Positions 53,007 through 63,990 of a stretch of DNA of 64,000 nucleotides are shown here, one piece after another. A program made the position numbers and the translations under genes. The DNA is taken from assembly GCA_950097015.1 (NCBI GenBank), contig CATNEN010000001.1, positions 11,988,001-12,052,000 of the forward strand. Direction: 5' to 3'. The notes beneath the pieces were generated by a model. It was not told the DNA's origin, ran no database searches, and saw nothing but the letters and a program-made list of their open reading frames with translations. How positions within the stretch are numbered: position 1 is the first letter of the stretch; the number at the start of each line of letters is the position of its first letter. This DNA comes from Macrostomum hystrix. Its lineage: Eukaryota > Platyhelminthes > Macrostomidae.

Positions 53007-55040
53007 TTGCTTATGACAATAGGACTAGAGAAACAATTGTGCAATTGTTTTACTAATTTGTTGACTATAATTTGCAGTCCATGTGACAGTGCCAGAAGGA
53101 TCATTAAATTCAAAGTATTTTCAAGTAAGCAACAATCAAGTAGCATGTTAGTGGCCTCTGTCGGCAAGCTATGCCAGGCTTGCATTAGTGGATTTCGTCA
53201 GTGTCTATCTAAGCCGCAACTACTGCGCTTAGCATCTGTTAGCGGTCGGGCCCTATTAACCAAGGCCTGCAGTTCGCAGTTCACTGAGCGCACCCTACTG
53301 AGACGCTTGATGGATCGCTATGGCAACGCTACTAGGCATCGGTTCAGGAAGAACGCTGGCAGGCTACTGTTAGGCTCCTCTCTATTCGCATTCGAATACG
53401 GCATCACTGACGAGGAATTGCAGGATTGCCTGCAAGAATGCACCGCTGTCCGAACTGAATTATTTGCTTCTGGCGACTCGCAGCAGCAGTCGCCTCCGTT
53501 GTCGCCGCCGTCTGGGGCCAAGCCCGGCGAATCCAATGTCCAAGATGGCTGGTCGCTGCTAATCCGACGCGACAATATTAGTGTGTGGCAGAAGCCGTGC
53601 GAATCTGTTTATGAATACAGAGTGTGCGGCAAGTTTAGCGATATCAGCCCAGCGGCCTTCTTTGAGGTGAGTCGCTTTAATCCACTCATTTTCGGTGGAC
53701 TCCGTTTCTCTCTCTTAATCCATTAAGTCATTAAGTCATTTTGGTCCTCCACTGTACCTTGTTAAACAGTTCATTTTGTCCCTCTTGTTAATCCGATTAT
53801 GTTTGAAATAGTTTTCATTCTTCCTGTTCCACCGCACCCCAGGTGCTGGAGGATCTAGACTATCGCAAGCAATGGGACGACCTAGTCCTGGAGCTGCAGT
53901 ATCTTAGCCGCGATCGCAGCTCGAACACAGATTTAATCCGCTGGGTGTCCTACTACCCCAGGCCTATGCGTCCCAGGGAGTACATCTACAAGCGACGCTG
54001 GCGTGTCGACCCAGACACTGGCGCCGTTGTGTTCATCAACCGGTCGGTGGCTGATGATTTCGGTCAGGCGGACGCCAGGCCGGGCACTGTTCGAGTGAAG
54101 CAGTATCGCAGCGACATGGTCATCTGGCCACATGGCGGATTGAGGGACAACGGATTCGACTATGTGCTCACCTATTGCGATAATCCGCAGAGCTCTATGC
54201 CCAGCTTTGCCTACAACTGGGTGGCCTCATCTGGTAAGACCGATTTGTGTAAAATGATCCATTGATTAGGAAACTAGAGATTCTGTGATTAGAGAAAATA
54301 GATAAGGAAAATTAATAATTATTTCATCAGAAATACACAGGAAAGTTATTAACTTATGATCGAAAAATAGAGACTGTAAATATAAAATGACAAATTTAAT
54401 GATCAGAAGTGTTAGATAATGACCCATTTCATGATCAGAGGTATTGGAGAATGACCCATTTAATGATCAGAAGTGTTGGATAATAACCCATTTAGTGATC
54501 AGAAGTGTTGGATAATAACCCATTTAGTGATCAGAAGTGTTGGATAATAACCCATTTAGTGATCAGAAGTGTTGGATAATAACCCATTTAATGATCAGAA
54601 GTGTTGGATAATAACCCATTTAGTGATTAGAAGTAATGGATAATGACCCATTTAATGATCAGAAGTGTTGGATAATGACCCATTTAGTGATTAGAAGTGT
54701 TGGATAATGACCCATTTAATGATCAGAAGTATTGGATAATGACCCATTTAGTGATTAGAAGTATTGGATAATGACCCATTTAGTGATCAGAAGTATTGGA
54801 TGATGGCCCATTTAATGATCAGAAGTCCTATATTATGACCAATTTATTGATCAGAGAAGTCAATGGATAGGCCATCTATCATTAGGCTATTGTTTTCCCA
54901 TTGTCAATGAAGGCCTGCCAGACTTCATGTCCAAGCTGCACCAGGCCACGAAACTCAGACGCGCCCAGCAGCGATCAGCCAATGGCAAGCCGGTGTCCGC
55001 TGAGAGTGGCGGCAATTATCAACAACCAATTTATTCCTAA
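53007..55040 (+). CDS. STARD7: StAR-related lipid transfer protein 7 (START domain), three exons
   Basis: Phosphatidylcholine-carrying START protein; in other animals it moves lipid to mitochondria. Exons 53007-53666, 53843-54233 and 54913-55040 (donors GTGAGT and GTAAGA, acceptors CCCCAG and TGAAG) join in frame to 392 codons; human STARD7 is about 370. The START domain starts near residue 180 (DGWSLLIRRDNISVWQKP) and includes VLEDLDYRKQWDDLV, WVSYYPRPMRPREYIYKRRW, then SMPSFAYNWVASSG and GLPDFMSKLHQATKL, an order very close to vertebrate STARD7. The Met at 53145 is an alternative start; the Arg/Leu-rich region after it (SVGKLCQACISGFRQCLSK) could serve for mitochondrial targeting. Intron 2 is largely a tandem repeat. 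An AATAAA signal lies near 55118. Confidence 0.88.
54410..54860 (+). repeat. About 32-bp minisatellite in STARD7 intron 2
   Basis: Units of GTTGGATAATGACCCATTTA followed by GTGATCAGAAGT, about 14 copies, with AATGATC and GTGATTA variants. It fills most of the 679-bp intron. Confidence 0.95.
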
Positions 55041-55117
55041 ACTTCCCCATGGTCTTATTGCCAATCATTTGCTAATGTTAGACGCCTTACTGAATTCATA
55101 GAAAATTGGACTTTAAA

Positions 55118-55123
55118 TAAAAG
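55118..55123 (+). terminator. Polyadenylation signal of STARD7
   Basis: AATAAA about 75 bp after the stop codon. Confidence 0.5.
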
Positions 55124-55371
55124 TGCAGCCGTTCTGTTCTGTATTGCTTAAAGTACAATATTTTAGTTACTGAATTAAAATTCTTTAACGTCTATAGCGA
55201 AACTTTTTTGGCCTCCCCGCTGTGTGAGTCAACTTTTCAATTGTTTTTTTTTGTTTTAATTTATGCTGACTAAAACATTTGTTGGTCATAACGCTAGCAC
55301 ACCTGTTAAACAGGGTACTAATATACTAGTTACATAAGGTAGTAAATTACATGTTAGAGAAGGCAATAAAT

Positions 55372-55545
55372 ACCTGTTAGACAGGGTACCTGTTAGACAG
55401 GGTACCTGTTAGACAGGGTACCTGTTAGACAGGGTACCTGTTAGACAGGGTACCTGTTAGACAGGGTACCTGTTAGACAAGGTACCTGTTAGACAGGGTA
55501 CCTGTTAGACAGGGTACCTGTTAGACAGGGTACCTGTTAGACAGA
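55372..55545 (+). repeat. 16-bp minisatellite (about 11 units)
   Basis: Perfect or near-perfect units of ACCTGTTAGACAGGGT, itself partly palindromic (ACCTGT...ACAGGGT). Lies between STARD7 and PRIMPOL. Confidence 0.96.
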
Positions 55546-56284
55546 TTATACTTGTGTCCTTTATTCTATCAAATACTAGGCATCAGTTATATAATATTTT
55601 TGGTGTTTATTCTGAAATTTACACATTTTCTTCTGTATTTTTGTACCTACCTTTCTGCTTGTTGAATTTTATTTTAGAGTTGCTCTCGCTGCTTACTTTT
55701 TTAAATATAAATATCGTATCATAAATACAGCGATTTTTCTTACAAAGCAGTCAAATATTTAAGCAATGGACTAGTAATAGTTTAATGTTTTTGTTTCAAT
55801 GAGCTTGTTGTTATACCGTATGTATGCGTTATAATATTAGTAAATACTTTTTTCTTCTGTGAAAACAACTAGCACTGTCAGAATGAGCAAGAAAATTTTT
55901 AATTTAGCAACTTAATACTGCTCAAAAATATCTCCCATGAAAATTGTGGATTTTCAATTCACAAAACGTGTACAATGTATTGTCATCTCTCTGTTTGACA
56001 CCTGTCATTCAATAAGTTTGTGTTGGCTATCTTTTTTGTTGTTGTTCTTATTTTTATATAATCTTAAAATATAAAATACAGAATGTGGACCTGCAGAACA
56101 GAGATTTAAATTTCAAGACTAATAAAAAATATTGGCTGTCAAAGTTGAAGACTCTATTTTCTTGTCTTTCAGTCTTCTTTGCATTTAGACTTTTTCTGAG
56201 GCTCGTTAAAAAGTAGCTTTAATTGTATTTAAACTATGTCTACTGAATGAAATCTATTGGAGCTAGCTGTATATTTTGTTAGAC
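55546..56284. other. AT-rich intergenic DNA
   Basis: Nothing recognised. Confidence 0.4.
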
Positions 56285-56515
56285 ATGAGAGCAAAATGTT
56301 AGACATATAGAACAGCATGTTAGACATTTAGAACAGCATGTTAGATATTTAGAACAACATTTTAGACATATAGAACAGCATGTTAGACATTTAGAACAGC
56401 ATGTTAGATATTTAGAACAACATTTTAGACATTTAGACCAGCATGTTAGACATTTAGAACAGCATGTTAGACATTTAGACCAGCATGTTAGATATTTAAA
56501 ACATGTTAGAACATT
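56285..56515 (+). repeat. About 21-bp minisatellite directly upstream of PRIMPOL
   Basis: Units of AGAACAGCATGTTAGACATTT with variants, about 11 copies; ends within 20 bases of the first candidate PRIMPOL start codon. Confidence 0.93.
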
Positions 56516-56531
56516 AGAGCAAATTTAAGTA

Positions 56532-58712
56532 GTGCTAAGCCATTTATGTGCAAAGTTATTAATTTTAAAAATCATTCCAGCCTTAAAAGTGGCCACTAGA
56601 AAGCGAAAATCAGCCGACGAGTTCGAATCGGTTGCTAGGCGGTTGCTAGGCAACCGAGTTGTCTCGCCGCCAATTTATAGAAGCCTATTATCCGATAGGC
56701 TGTTGTCGGATTATTTTCGCTGTCAATCCGACGCTATAGATTATTATAGGCGCTGTTGTCATGGCAACGATAGCGGCGGTTCGAACCCGACATTAGTGAT
56801 GAGTAGCGAGAGTCAGTCTCTCGGCTGTCAGGGGCAGAGATTGTACTTTGTCTGCGATCTGCAGACTGGCATAGAGTATTTGCTGGGCCATCCGGTTGGT
56901 CACAGACACCTCTACGAGCTGATACCAGAGGGAGCCAGGTTTGTATGCTGGTTGTCACCTCCTGATCCGTCAATTGTCACACCTGATCTATCGATATTCA
57001 CGCTACTAACCCTCCAGGTGTAGACTATATCTGGATTTGGAATTCGATCGAGTCGCTAATCCGGGCTTGGATGGATCAGGCATCACAGAGTCGCTAATCC
57101 GACTGCTTCGACGAGTGCTCTGCGCGGCGTTCCGCTGTTCCCAGGCAGAATGGCTGTCAGTGCACCAACTGGACGCCAGCACTGAGAAGAAGTTCAGTCG
57201 CCACGTGATCTTTCCCAAAGTGGTTAGTACACACAAAACAATAATTATTGAATGTTATAGTTTTACGCTGCTTGTCATAAGAGTGAGATTTTAAGAATGG
57301 CTCTCATGAGGGTGAGATTTTGACGGTAGCTGTCATGAGGGTGAGATTTTGACGGTAGCTGTCATGAGGGTGAGATTTTGACGGTAGCTGTCATTGTGTG
57401 ACGTCATGACATTCGATATTTTCTTTCGAAGTTTCGACCTGTCCTTAATCACAGGTGTTCGCCAACAATGAGCTGTCTGGACGCTTCATTCGCTTCGTCT
57501 ATTCGCTGCTGATTGAATTGCTTGCTTTGGACGCATTCGCTGATGAACTCAATCATCAGCTGCCGTTGTATCGCCTGCACATGTGCCAAAGCTGCCAGCG
57601 ACTACGTAATCGACTAATTGATGATCTCGGCAGATTTATATTTGATGATAACTCTGTTTCCGGGTGTAAAGGTATCGCCGAAAGTGAAGGTATCGACCGA
57701 AGTGAAGGTATCGCCGGAAGTTGCTCCCAGAAGCCGTGCTCAGATCTGCAGCTTCTATTTCCGTCGGCTCCGTCAGACAACTCCGCCCCAGGCCGTCGCG
57801 CCTTCCTCGCCGACCTGTCGGTCTACTCGCGCAATCGGAACTTTCGCACCGCCTTCTCGGCCAAGCTGGCAAAGCCGAAGTCGCCGCTCCTTCCTTGGCC
57901 AGCTCAACAGGTAGATCGGGCTGCTGAGGTGGAGGTGTTGCGCAGCACACTCGTCACTCCGGTGTCTTCTCGTGACTTGCCTATTTTTTCTGGTCCAGTT
58001 GGATGCGAGAAAACCGGCTGCTACTTTGCGTCTGGCAATGGTTGTCATGGCAACGGCGCCATCACCGGGTGCACCAGTTCGCCTCTTCCACTACTGCCTT
58101 TAAAGATTGATCAGCGCACTACTGGGGACGGTCAGCAGGTGCTGCAGGTAAGAATTCGCTTCTTATCCCCTGATTGTTATCCTTTTATTCCTAGTAGGAA
58201 AATAAACGCCAATAAAAACATATAGATTGTGTTGCCAACGCGTTTCGTTTCGTTTCGTCCTTTTATTCCTATTTCACATTATCCCCAGTCCTTAACAGCT
58301 GAAAGACCATACTATATTTCCGTGGTTTTTCTTCTGTTAATGACAGCTTGCCCCAAGTCCCTGCAGAACCGTCATTTACTCCATCGCAAACATCGCGCAG
58401 GGTCGTCCTCCGTCGCCCTACCCGGAGTTGGATCGGCACTTCCTGACCAATGTGATGTCCGGTCAAGGCCAGCTTCGAATGTGGTGCTACAATCCTGCTG
58501 GTCAGATCCTGACCCTGTACCCTAGCAACTACCGCTATTGTCATAGACTAGAGCGCAGTCACCGCAGCAATCACGTTTATTTTGTTGTCAGCCTGACTGA
58601 GCAATCGTTCGAGCAGCGCTGCTTCGATCCCGACTGTGTCCGTTATCGATCGAATGCGTTTCCCCTGCCAGTTGATCTATTTCCCTGGAATTTTGAGTTT
58701 GACGACGTGTAA
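56532..58712 (+). CDS. PRIMPOL: Primase-polymerase PrimPol (four exons)
   Basis: DNA primase/translesion polymerase that re-primes stalled replication forks in nucleus and mitochondria. Exons 56532-56938, 57018-57222, 57455-58147 and 58347-58712 keep one frame and give 556 codons (human PrimPol is 560). Motif I (DxE) is CRLYLDLEF in exon 2; motif II (SxH) is EKKFSRHVIF; motif III Asp lies in LADLSVYSRNRNFR. The zinc finger near residues 500-532 has C-x6-H-x19-C-x4-C (RYCHRLERSH, then RCFDPDC), the spacing of the human protein. After the finger only 24 residues remain (ending FPWNFEFDDV), so the long C-terminal tail with RPA-binding motifs of vertebrates is absent. Exon 3 contains an in-frame 18-bp tandem triplication (57667-57720). 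The start is uncertain: an acceptor-like TTCCAG at 56580 might indicate an upstream first exon. Confidence 0.9.
57298..57392 (+). repeat. 29-bp tandem repeat in PRIMPOL intron 2
   Basis: Just over three units of GCTGTCATGAGGGTGAGATT plus TTGACGGTA. Confidence 0.93.
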
Positions 58713-59739
58713 ATGATCGCTGATTTGGCTTATATTTAAACTGCATTTTTCTTTGTTAAATTACAAAAATAAGGCGAAGATATTCGCAACTGTATTATTC
58801 CATAAGCTTTTTGTTCATTTTCTTTAATAGGGGAATTATTGAAAAAGTAAGCGTAAACTTATTAAATAAACTAGCATGCAGCACGCTTTCTCATGTCGCA
58901 TAGATGAATACAAGCTAAATGAGAATAAATAATGTAGCAATGGTTTCTAACTAATTTGAAGTTATGTAGTTTTGTATTTTTTATTGGGTCAAAATACGAT
59001 TTAAAAAATAAAATCTTCGTTTGTTAAGAAAGACATTAGGCCGTATGAATAAAGTGAGCCATTGCTCAAAGTCTACGAGATTCTTAATTCAGAATGAATA
59101 AAGTGAGTGCTTGCTGCTGAGCAATTGTGTCTAGTTTCGTTTGGGCCACAAACGATTTCGTCGACGGAAATTGTGAAATAGGAAGTGAGCATTTGAATTA
59201 CCCCCAAGGACAACTTAATAACTTGTCCTTGATAACTTGTCCTTGACAAGTTGTCCCCGTGATCTTCAGCTGATATCTCAATTCCGTTTTCAATTCGCAT
59301 TTTTCGCTCCAATCGTTTAGTCTATGGCCATGATTTGGCTTGCGCCATGTGGAAAATGCCTATGACACAAATCCCTAGAATCACTTAGTGAACAATTCCT
59401 GTCTGGAAAGTTGTGTCCTAGCCGTTTTGAACTGGCTTTTGGACGAAAATAGACACAATTCCACTATCGAGAAGTCACGCTTCACACACAACTGCCTTAG
59501 CGTCGAGGCCTACCGAGCGTGACCTCTCGATAATCATACATTGCTCTGTGACTGAGTAGAGACTCGCGTCAGCAAGAATAAACTCTGGCCATAGACAAAT
59601 GTCTGAAGCATTTGCTCGCGTTTTCTTGAGTCAAGTCGGCAGCGTGCTCAGCGCCTAATCAGCATCATACTTTCCCACTGCTCTGTTAGCATGGCTGAGT
59701 TTCTTCCAGAAAGGGCACCTGCCCAAATGAAAGTGTCTC

Positions 59740-60537
59740 TTGGAGAGACGTACGATGCATGCTTTTCGCGAGGATGAATACAGAAGGTTGTTTCGCTTTT
59801 CGCGTGCGAGCGTGGAGTTTCTAGCGCAGCGATTTCTTGGTGACCGCAGAGAAACCCCAGGCGGTGCCGTCCAACCGATGCAGCGAATGGAAATGACCCT
59901 TAGGTACTTGGCGAATCCTGGATTTCAGAGCGGCATCGCGAGCGAATTCGGTGTTCATCACACAACTGTTTCGAAGACTGCATGGGAAGTGGTGCAAAGT
60001 GTTTGCACGGATGCAAGCTCCTGGATCAAGTGGCCAACCGAGACTCCGATTACTATTCATGATGCAAAGCAGGAGTGGTTATACGAACGATTTAAGTATC
60101 TATTGGGCTGCTATTGGGCCGATAGACTGCACCCACGTACGCATAGAGAAGCCCGGTGCATGGGATGATCGGAAACGAGTACGTTAATCGGAAGGGGTTT
60201 GCATCCATCAACGTCCAAGCAACGTGCGACGTCCAGTGAAAGTTTACAAGCATTGACGCCTCGTGGCCTGGGTCAGTGCATGACCACCGCATTTTCAAAA
60301 ACTCCGGCATCTAGCTCGTATGCGGACTTGACCAATCGCCAGGGTTCGTCTTGCTTGGTGACGAAGGCTATGGCATTGCGCCGTTTGGCGTGCTGCGTGC
60401 TACACAACATTGCGAAGGAACTCAACGATCGCGCAACAGAAGATGAAGCTGTTGACGTTGACTTGGATGTTCTGGAGTTAGAGGAACACAACGATGCTAC
60501 CGCGGATCAACGCAGGGCGACCGGCATAAGACGCTGA
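59740..60537 (+). pseudogene. Harbinger transposase (HARBI1-like), frameshifted and internally deleted
   Basis: The N-terminal frame (from about 59755) has the typical helix-turn-helix block (MTLRYLANPGFQSGIASEFG, then VHHTTVSKTAWEVV). The first DDE acid is in GPIDCTHVRI (about 60117), the second in WPGSVHDHRIF after a stop codon, and the third in LLGDEGYGI. After that about 70 residues are missing and the end resumes as LACCVLHNIAKELND. At least one frameshift (near 60110-60180) and two in-frame stops disable it. Numbered against HARBI1 proteins (about 350 residues) it is clearly shortened. Confidence 0.85.
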
Positions 60538-60585
60538 TTGGAAATTGCCCAGATCATGATGCAACATGCTGCCTAGATGATTTAC

Positions 60586-60619
60586 TCATGAGCAATTGCT
60601 CACTTTATTCATACGGCCT
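60586..60619. repeat. Internal Harbinger terminus
   Basis: GAGCAATTGCTCACTTTATT then CATACGGCCT, matching the right end at 61805-61833 and complementary to the left end at 59038. Confidence 0.85.
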
Positions 60620-60897
60620 TAGTCGCATCTGCAGCTGCTTGTTCGTGACTACTTACTTACTAATTAGATATAGTACAGTTCCACATTCACTTATTCACTT
60701 GTTCCAGTTCCAGCGATTGAGTTCACAGTCTTCAAGTCACTTTTATTGTACATTATTTCTCAAACGAATAACAGGTAAGAATGAATGACAATAAAAAACA
60801 GATAAATAACATAGTGAGAAATGTTTATAGTTTATTGCTGTTATCAGTTGTGATAGCACCAGTGCAGTAATAAACTTCTTCCATTGGCGGCCATTAG

Positions 60898-61548
60898 TCA
60901 GCTGATGAGCTCATCAGCTGCCTGTTCTGGTTGACGTTGCCAGGCTTCACTCTCCTGCAGCCTTCTGTTCTTCAGCTTGAAGTATTTGAGCTGCTCCAAT
61001 AGCACCAGCCGTTGTAGCTCAGCGTTGCTCAACGATGCTGTCTCCTGACTTTCTCCTTTACGTTGAGTTGGTAGACTGATTTTCGGGGCCCGGACCGTTG
61101 ACGTTGCTCCGATATGTGAATCCGCTGATGCTCCTGGGATTCCACTTGATGCTGATCGCGAACTAGGACTGCCACGTTCCAGCTCCGGTACAGATGCAAC
61201 TGGCAGTGCGCCGCACTCTATACTGCCAGGAACTCTGCAGAACACGGGATTCTCCTCGCAATTGAAAAATTTCAGCATATCTTCTTCCCATTTTCGAAGG
61301 ATGATTTTCTTGTTACCCGTCTTCTTAATATCACACTTTGCCTTTAGTCTACTCTTGATATTGGCCAACTTCTTGTTAATTTTCTTTACGTCAGTATGTC
61401 GTCCGTGCAGCTCCAACTCCTCTTGAATACTTGCGATCGCTTTACTCTTTCTGTCCTTAACGATTGGAGCATTTGCTTTATCCAACAGGCAAGGGTGGCG
61501 CATTACGCAGCGAACGAAAATCTCATCGTCTTCGTCTTGAGTCGACAT
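60898..61548 (-). CDS. Harbinger accessory DNA-binding (Myb/SANT- or MADF-like) protein
   Basis: Second protein of Harbinger elements, which binds the element ends and helps the transposase. The likely start is MSTQDEDDEIFVRCV at 61546-61548; the frame is open a further 37 codons upstream without a recognisable motif. The N-terminal 100 residues are charged and helical, with RHPCLLDKANAPIVKDRKSK and KKINKKLANIKSRLKAK as in trihelix/MADF-type domains, and a conserved W (RKWEEDMLKFF). The C-terminus has a Ser/Pro-rich linker and a helix that could form a coiled coil (AELQRLVLLEQLKYFKLKNR). The frame is intact over 216 codons, unlike the neighbouring transposase. Confidence 0.7.
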   Translation of the reverse strand: MSTQDEDDEIFVRCVMRHPCLLDKANAPIVKDRKSKAIASIQEELELHGRHTDVKKINKKLANIKSRLKAKCDIKKTGNKKIILRKWEEDMLKFFNCEENPVFCRVPGSIECGALPVASVPELERGSPSSRSASSGIPGASADSHIGATSTVRAPKISLPTQRKGESQETASLSNAELQRLVLLEQLKYFKLKNRRLQESEAWQRQPEQAADELIS

Positions 61549-61836
61549 TTTTTCATACCACGTAGCAAATCTTGCTTGCGAGGCGAGCCTCGTTCGTTCC
61601 ATTAAACAGCAAAGAAGATGAGGCAAGTGATTTTGATCACCATTTTGTCTATGGTACAAATTCGCTCAGCTCGGGTGGCTGGGAACTTGCTCGAAGTTTG
61701 AGATAAATCATTATTCATACGAAAAGTGAGCGGTTGCTCAAACTCAGAGCAATTGCTCAGCTCTGAGCACTTGCTCAAACTCAGAGTAGAAGCATTTAAT
61801 CATGAGCAATTGCTCACATTATTCATACGGCCTATT

Positions 61837-62803
61837 AGGCGTCAACTATAAATCTAGTCTTCGTCTACGCGATAAATATTCGTATAACAGATAAATGTGT
61901 ACTTTAAGAATTTAATTTGTGTCGGTTAAGTTCAAACATCCAGCTTTTTTATGTATAATACATACTTAGTATATACTTTGTGTAAAGTAAAGTCTAGAAG
62001 TAAATTCGCTGACTGTTTTATTCAAATAAAATGCACGTATACAATGAAATAAAAACACAAATCCCAACTACGCATCACAACTTTAAAATAATGAAATAAT
62101 TTTAAATGCAAAAACAATACAATAAAATTACAGCAAATTCATCGTGAGTCAACGTATTACAAATTTCTAATATTTTACGTATGAATATACCAATAGGCTT
62201 ATAAATGATTAGAAATATAAATATAAATAAATAAATATATATATATATATATATTACTTAGCACTGTAAAGTTCTTTTTTTCTGATATATGAAACAGCAC
62301 AAATAGATTTACTGAACTGCCCAAACTCCGCTTTATTAAACGGCGACATTTTAACTTGCTAGTGTTAAGCATGTTTTACTAGAAATATCATTACGGAACA
62401 AAACATAATTAACTTCCTTGGAGTTTGTGCCAGAACGCTCTTAGGTGCTGTAAGTATCTAAAACTTAAGGAAATAAAAAAAAATTTTAACCGAAACACTT
62501 ATTTGCTTTAAATACAATGATATACCTAACAATCGGCTTTCGATATTGGAATTCAACAGACAGAAAATTTCATTTAAAACTTTGCCAATATTATTCATAC
62601 TATTTAACTGTAGCATATATTAAAAAAAAATTTTTCAACAAACAACGTTAGATCAAATAGCAGCTTCTTATAGTTCTTTTATATATATCGAAAACTGTTA
62701 AAATTATTTTTGTTATCTAGAATTAGTTTATTTAAAAAGGATATTAAAAACATTTAACTATTTTTCCCTAGAGAAAACATCTAAGTTTGTTGGTGGTCAC
62801 ACC
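61837..62803. other. AT-rich DNA upstream of the MAP kinase gene
   Basis: No gene recognised. Contains an AT microsatellite at 62238-62255. Confidence 0.4.
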
Positions 62804-63290
62804 ATGAGGCGTTTACTAGACCAACAAAATGCCCTACTGCGCGAGAAGATCAGAGCGTTCAATGTCAACTTTAACTTTGACGGAACGCCCTACCGATTCG
62901 AGAAGATAATGGGTAAATCTATTGATTTCATCTAAAATATTACATAAATTTAGACCTTTATAACGAAAAAGTCGCGCAACTTTAAAAAGGTCTCGGAGCC
63001 TATGGTTTAGTGTGCTCAGCCAGCTTTCTGGAGACTGGCGCGCGAGTTGCCGTGAAACGAATCACCGACGCCTTCGCCACCGAGCTCATGGCTAAGCGAA
63101 CTTTTCGCGAAATAAAAATCCTGCGCCACCTGAGCTCGCATCCGAATGTTATCACCCTGCGAGACATCTTCCTAAAGCAGTCCCGAAGCCAGGGGCTGGC
63201 CAGCGATGTCTACCTCGTGTTGGATTTCATGCCGATGGATTTGAACACTTTTCTTAAGCAACGGGGAGCCATTGCCTTGCCGGATGCTAG
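62804..63290 (+). CDS. MAP kinase, ERK5-like, first two exons (gene continues beyond the window)
   Basis: Protein serine/threonine kinase N-lobe. Exon 1 (62804-62912, ACCATGA start context) codes for a short helix and YRFEKIMG. Exon 2 (62990 to about 63290) starts LGAYGLVCSASF, the glycine loop with AYG typical of MAP kinases. It continues with the ATP-binding lysine in ARVAVKRI, then MAKRTFREIKILRHLSSHPN and VYLVLDFMPMDLNTFLK. AKRT.RE.KIL and the NA/DAF-type spacer fit ERK5 (MAPK7) best, though other MAPKs (NLK, ERK7) are possible. The intron begins at GTTGGAG (63291) and is filled by a minisatellite. Catalytic loop and TxY activation site are outside the window. Confidence 0.8.
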
Positions 63291-63304
63291 GTTGGAGAAA
63301 CTGA

Positions 63305-63990
63305 GTTGCTTTTCAAATCCACAGTGGCGCTTCCAAATCCTCAGTGGCGCTCCTAAATCCTCAGTGGCGCGACTAAATCCTAAGTGGCGCTCCTAAATCC
63401 TAAGTGGCGCTCCTAAATCCTAAGTGGCGCTCCTAAATCCTAAGTGGCGCTCCTAAATCCTAAGTGGCGCTCCTAAATACTCAGTGGCGCTCCTAAATCC
63501 TAAGTGGCCCTCCTAAATCCTCAGTGGCCCTCCTAAATCCTCAGTGGCGCTCCCAAATTCTCAGTGGCCGTCCTAAATCCTCAGTGGCCCTCCCAAATCC
63601 TCAGTGGCGCTCCTAAATCCTCAGTGGCCCTCCCAAATCCTCAGTGGCGCGACTAAATCCTCAGTGGCCCTCCTAAATCCTAGGTGGCCTCCCAAATCTT
63701 CAGTGGCCCTCCTAAATCCTCAGTGGCGCTCCTAAATACTCAGTGGCCCTCCTAAATACTCAGTGGCCCTCCTAAATCTTCAGTGGCTCTCCTAAATCTT
63801 CAGTGGCGCTCCTAAATACTCAGTGGCCGTCCTAAATCCTAAGTGGCGCTCCTAAATACTCAGTGGCGCTCCCAAATCCTAAGTGGCGCTCCTAAATACT
63901 CAGTGGCGCTCCTAAATCCTCAGTGGCGCTCCTAAATCCTCAGTGGCGCTCCTAAATCCTCAGTGGCGCTCCTAAATCCTATGTGCCTGC
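63305..63990 (+). repeat. 20-bp minisatellite in the MAP kinase intron (about 34 units)
   Basis: Units of CCTCAGTGGCGCTCCTAAAT with GCC, TAAGTGG and ATACTCAG variants; continues almost to the window end. Confidence 0.96.

Larger units (their letters stand above)
59035..61836. mobile_element. PIF/Harbinger-type DNA transposon (2.8 kb, decayed)
   Basis: Outer inverted ends: AGGCCGTATGAATAAAGTGA at 59038 and its near-complement ending at 61833 (TTATTCATACGGCCT). The 3-bp target duplication ATT (59035-59037 and 61834-61836) is the length expected for Harbinger. It carries a transposase remnant (+ strand) and a second gene with a DNA-binding domain (- strand), the usual two-gene layout. Multiple GAGCAATTGCTC palindromic words occur near the ends. 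A third terminus lies inside at 60586-60619. Confidence 0.88.
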
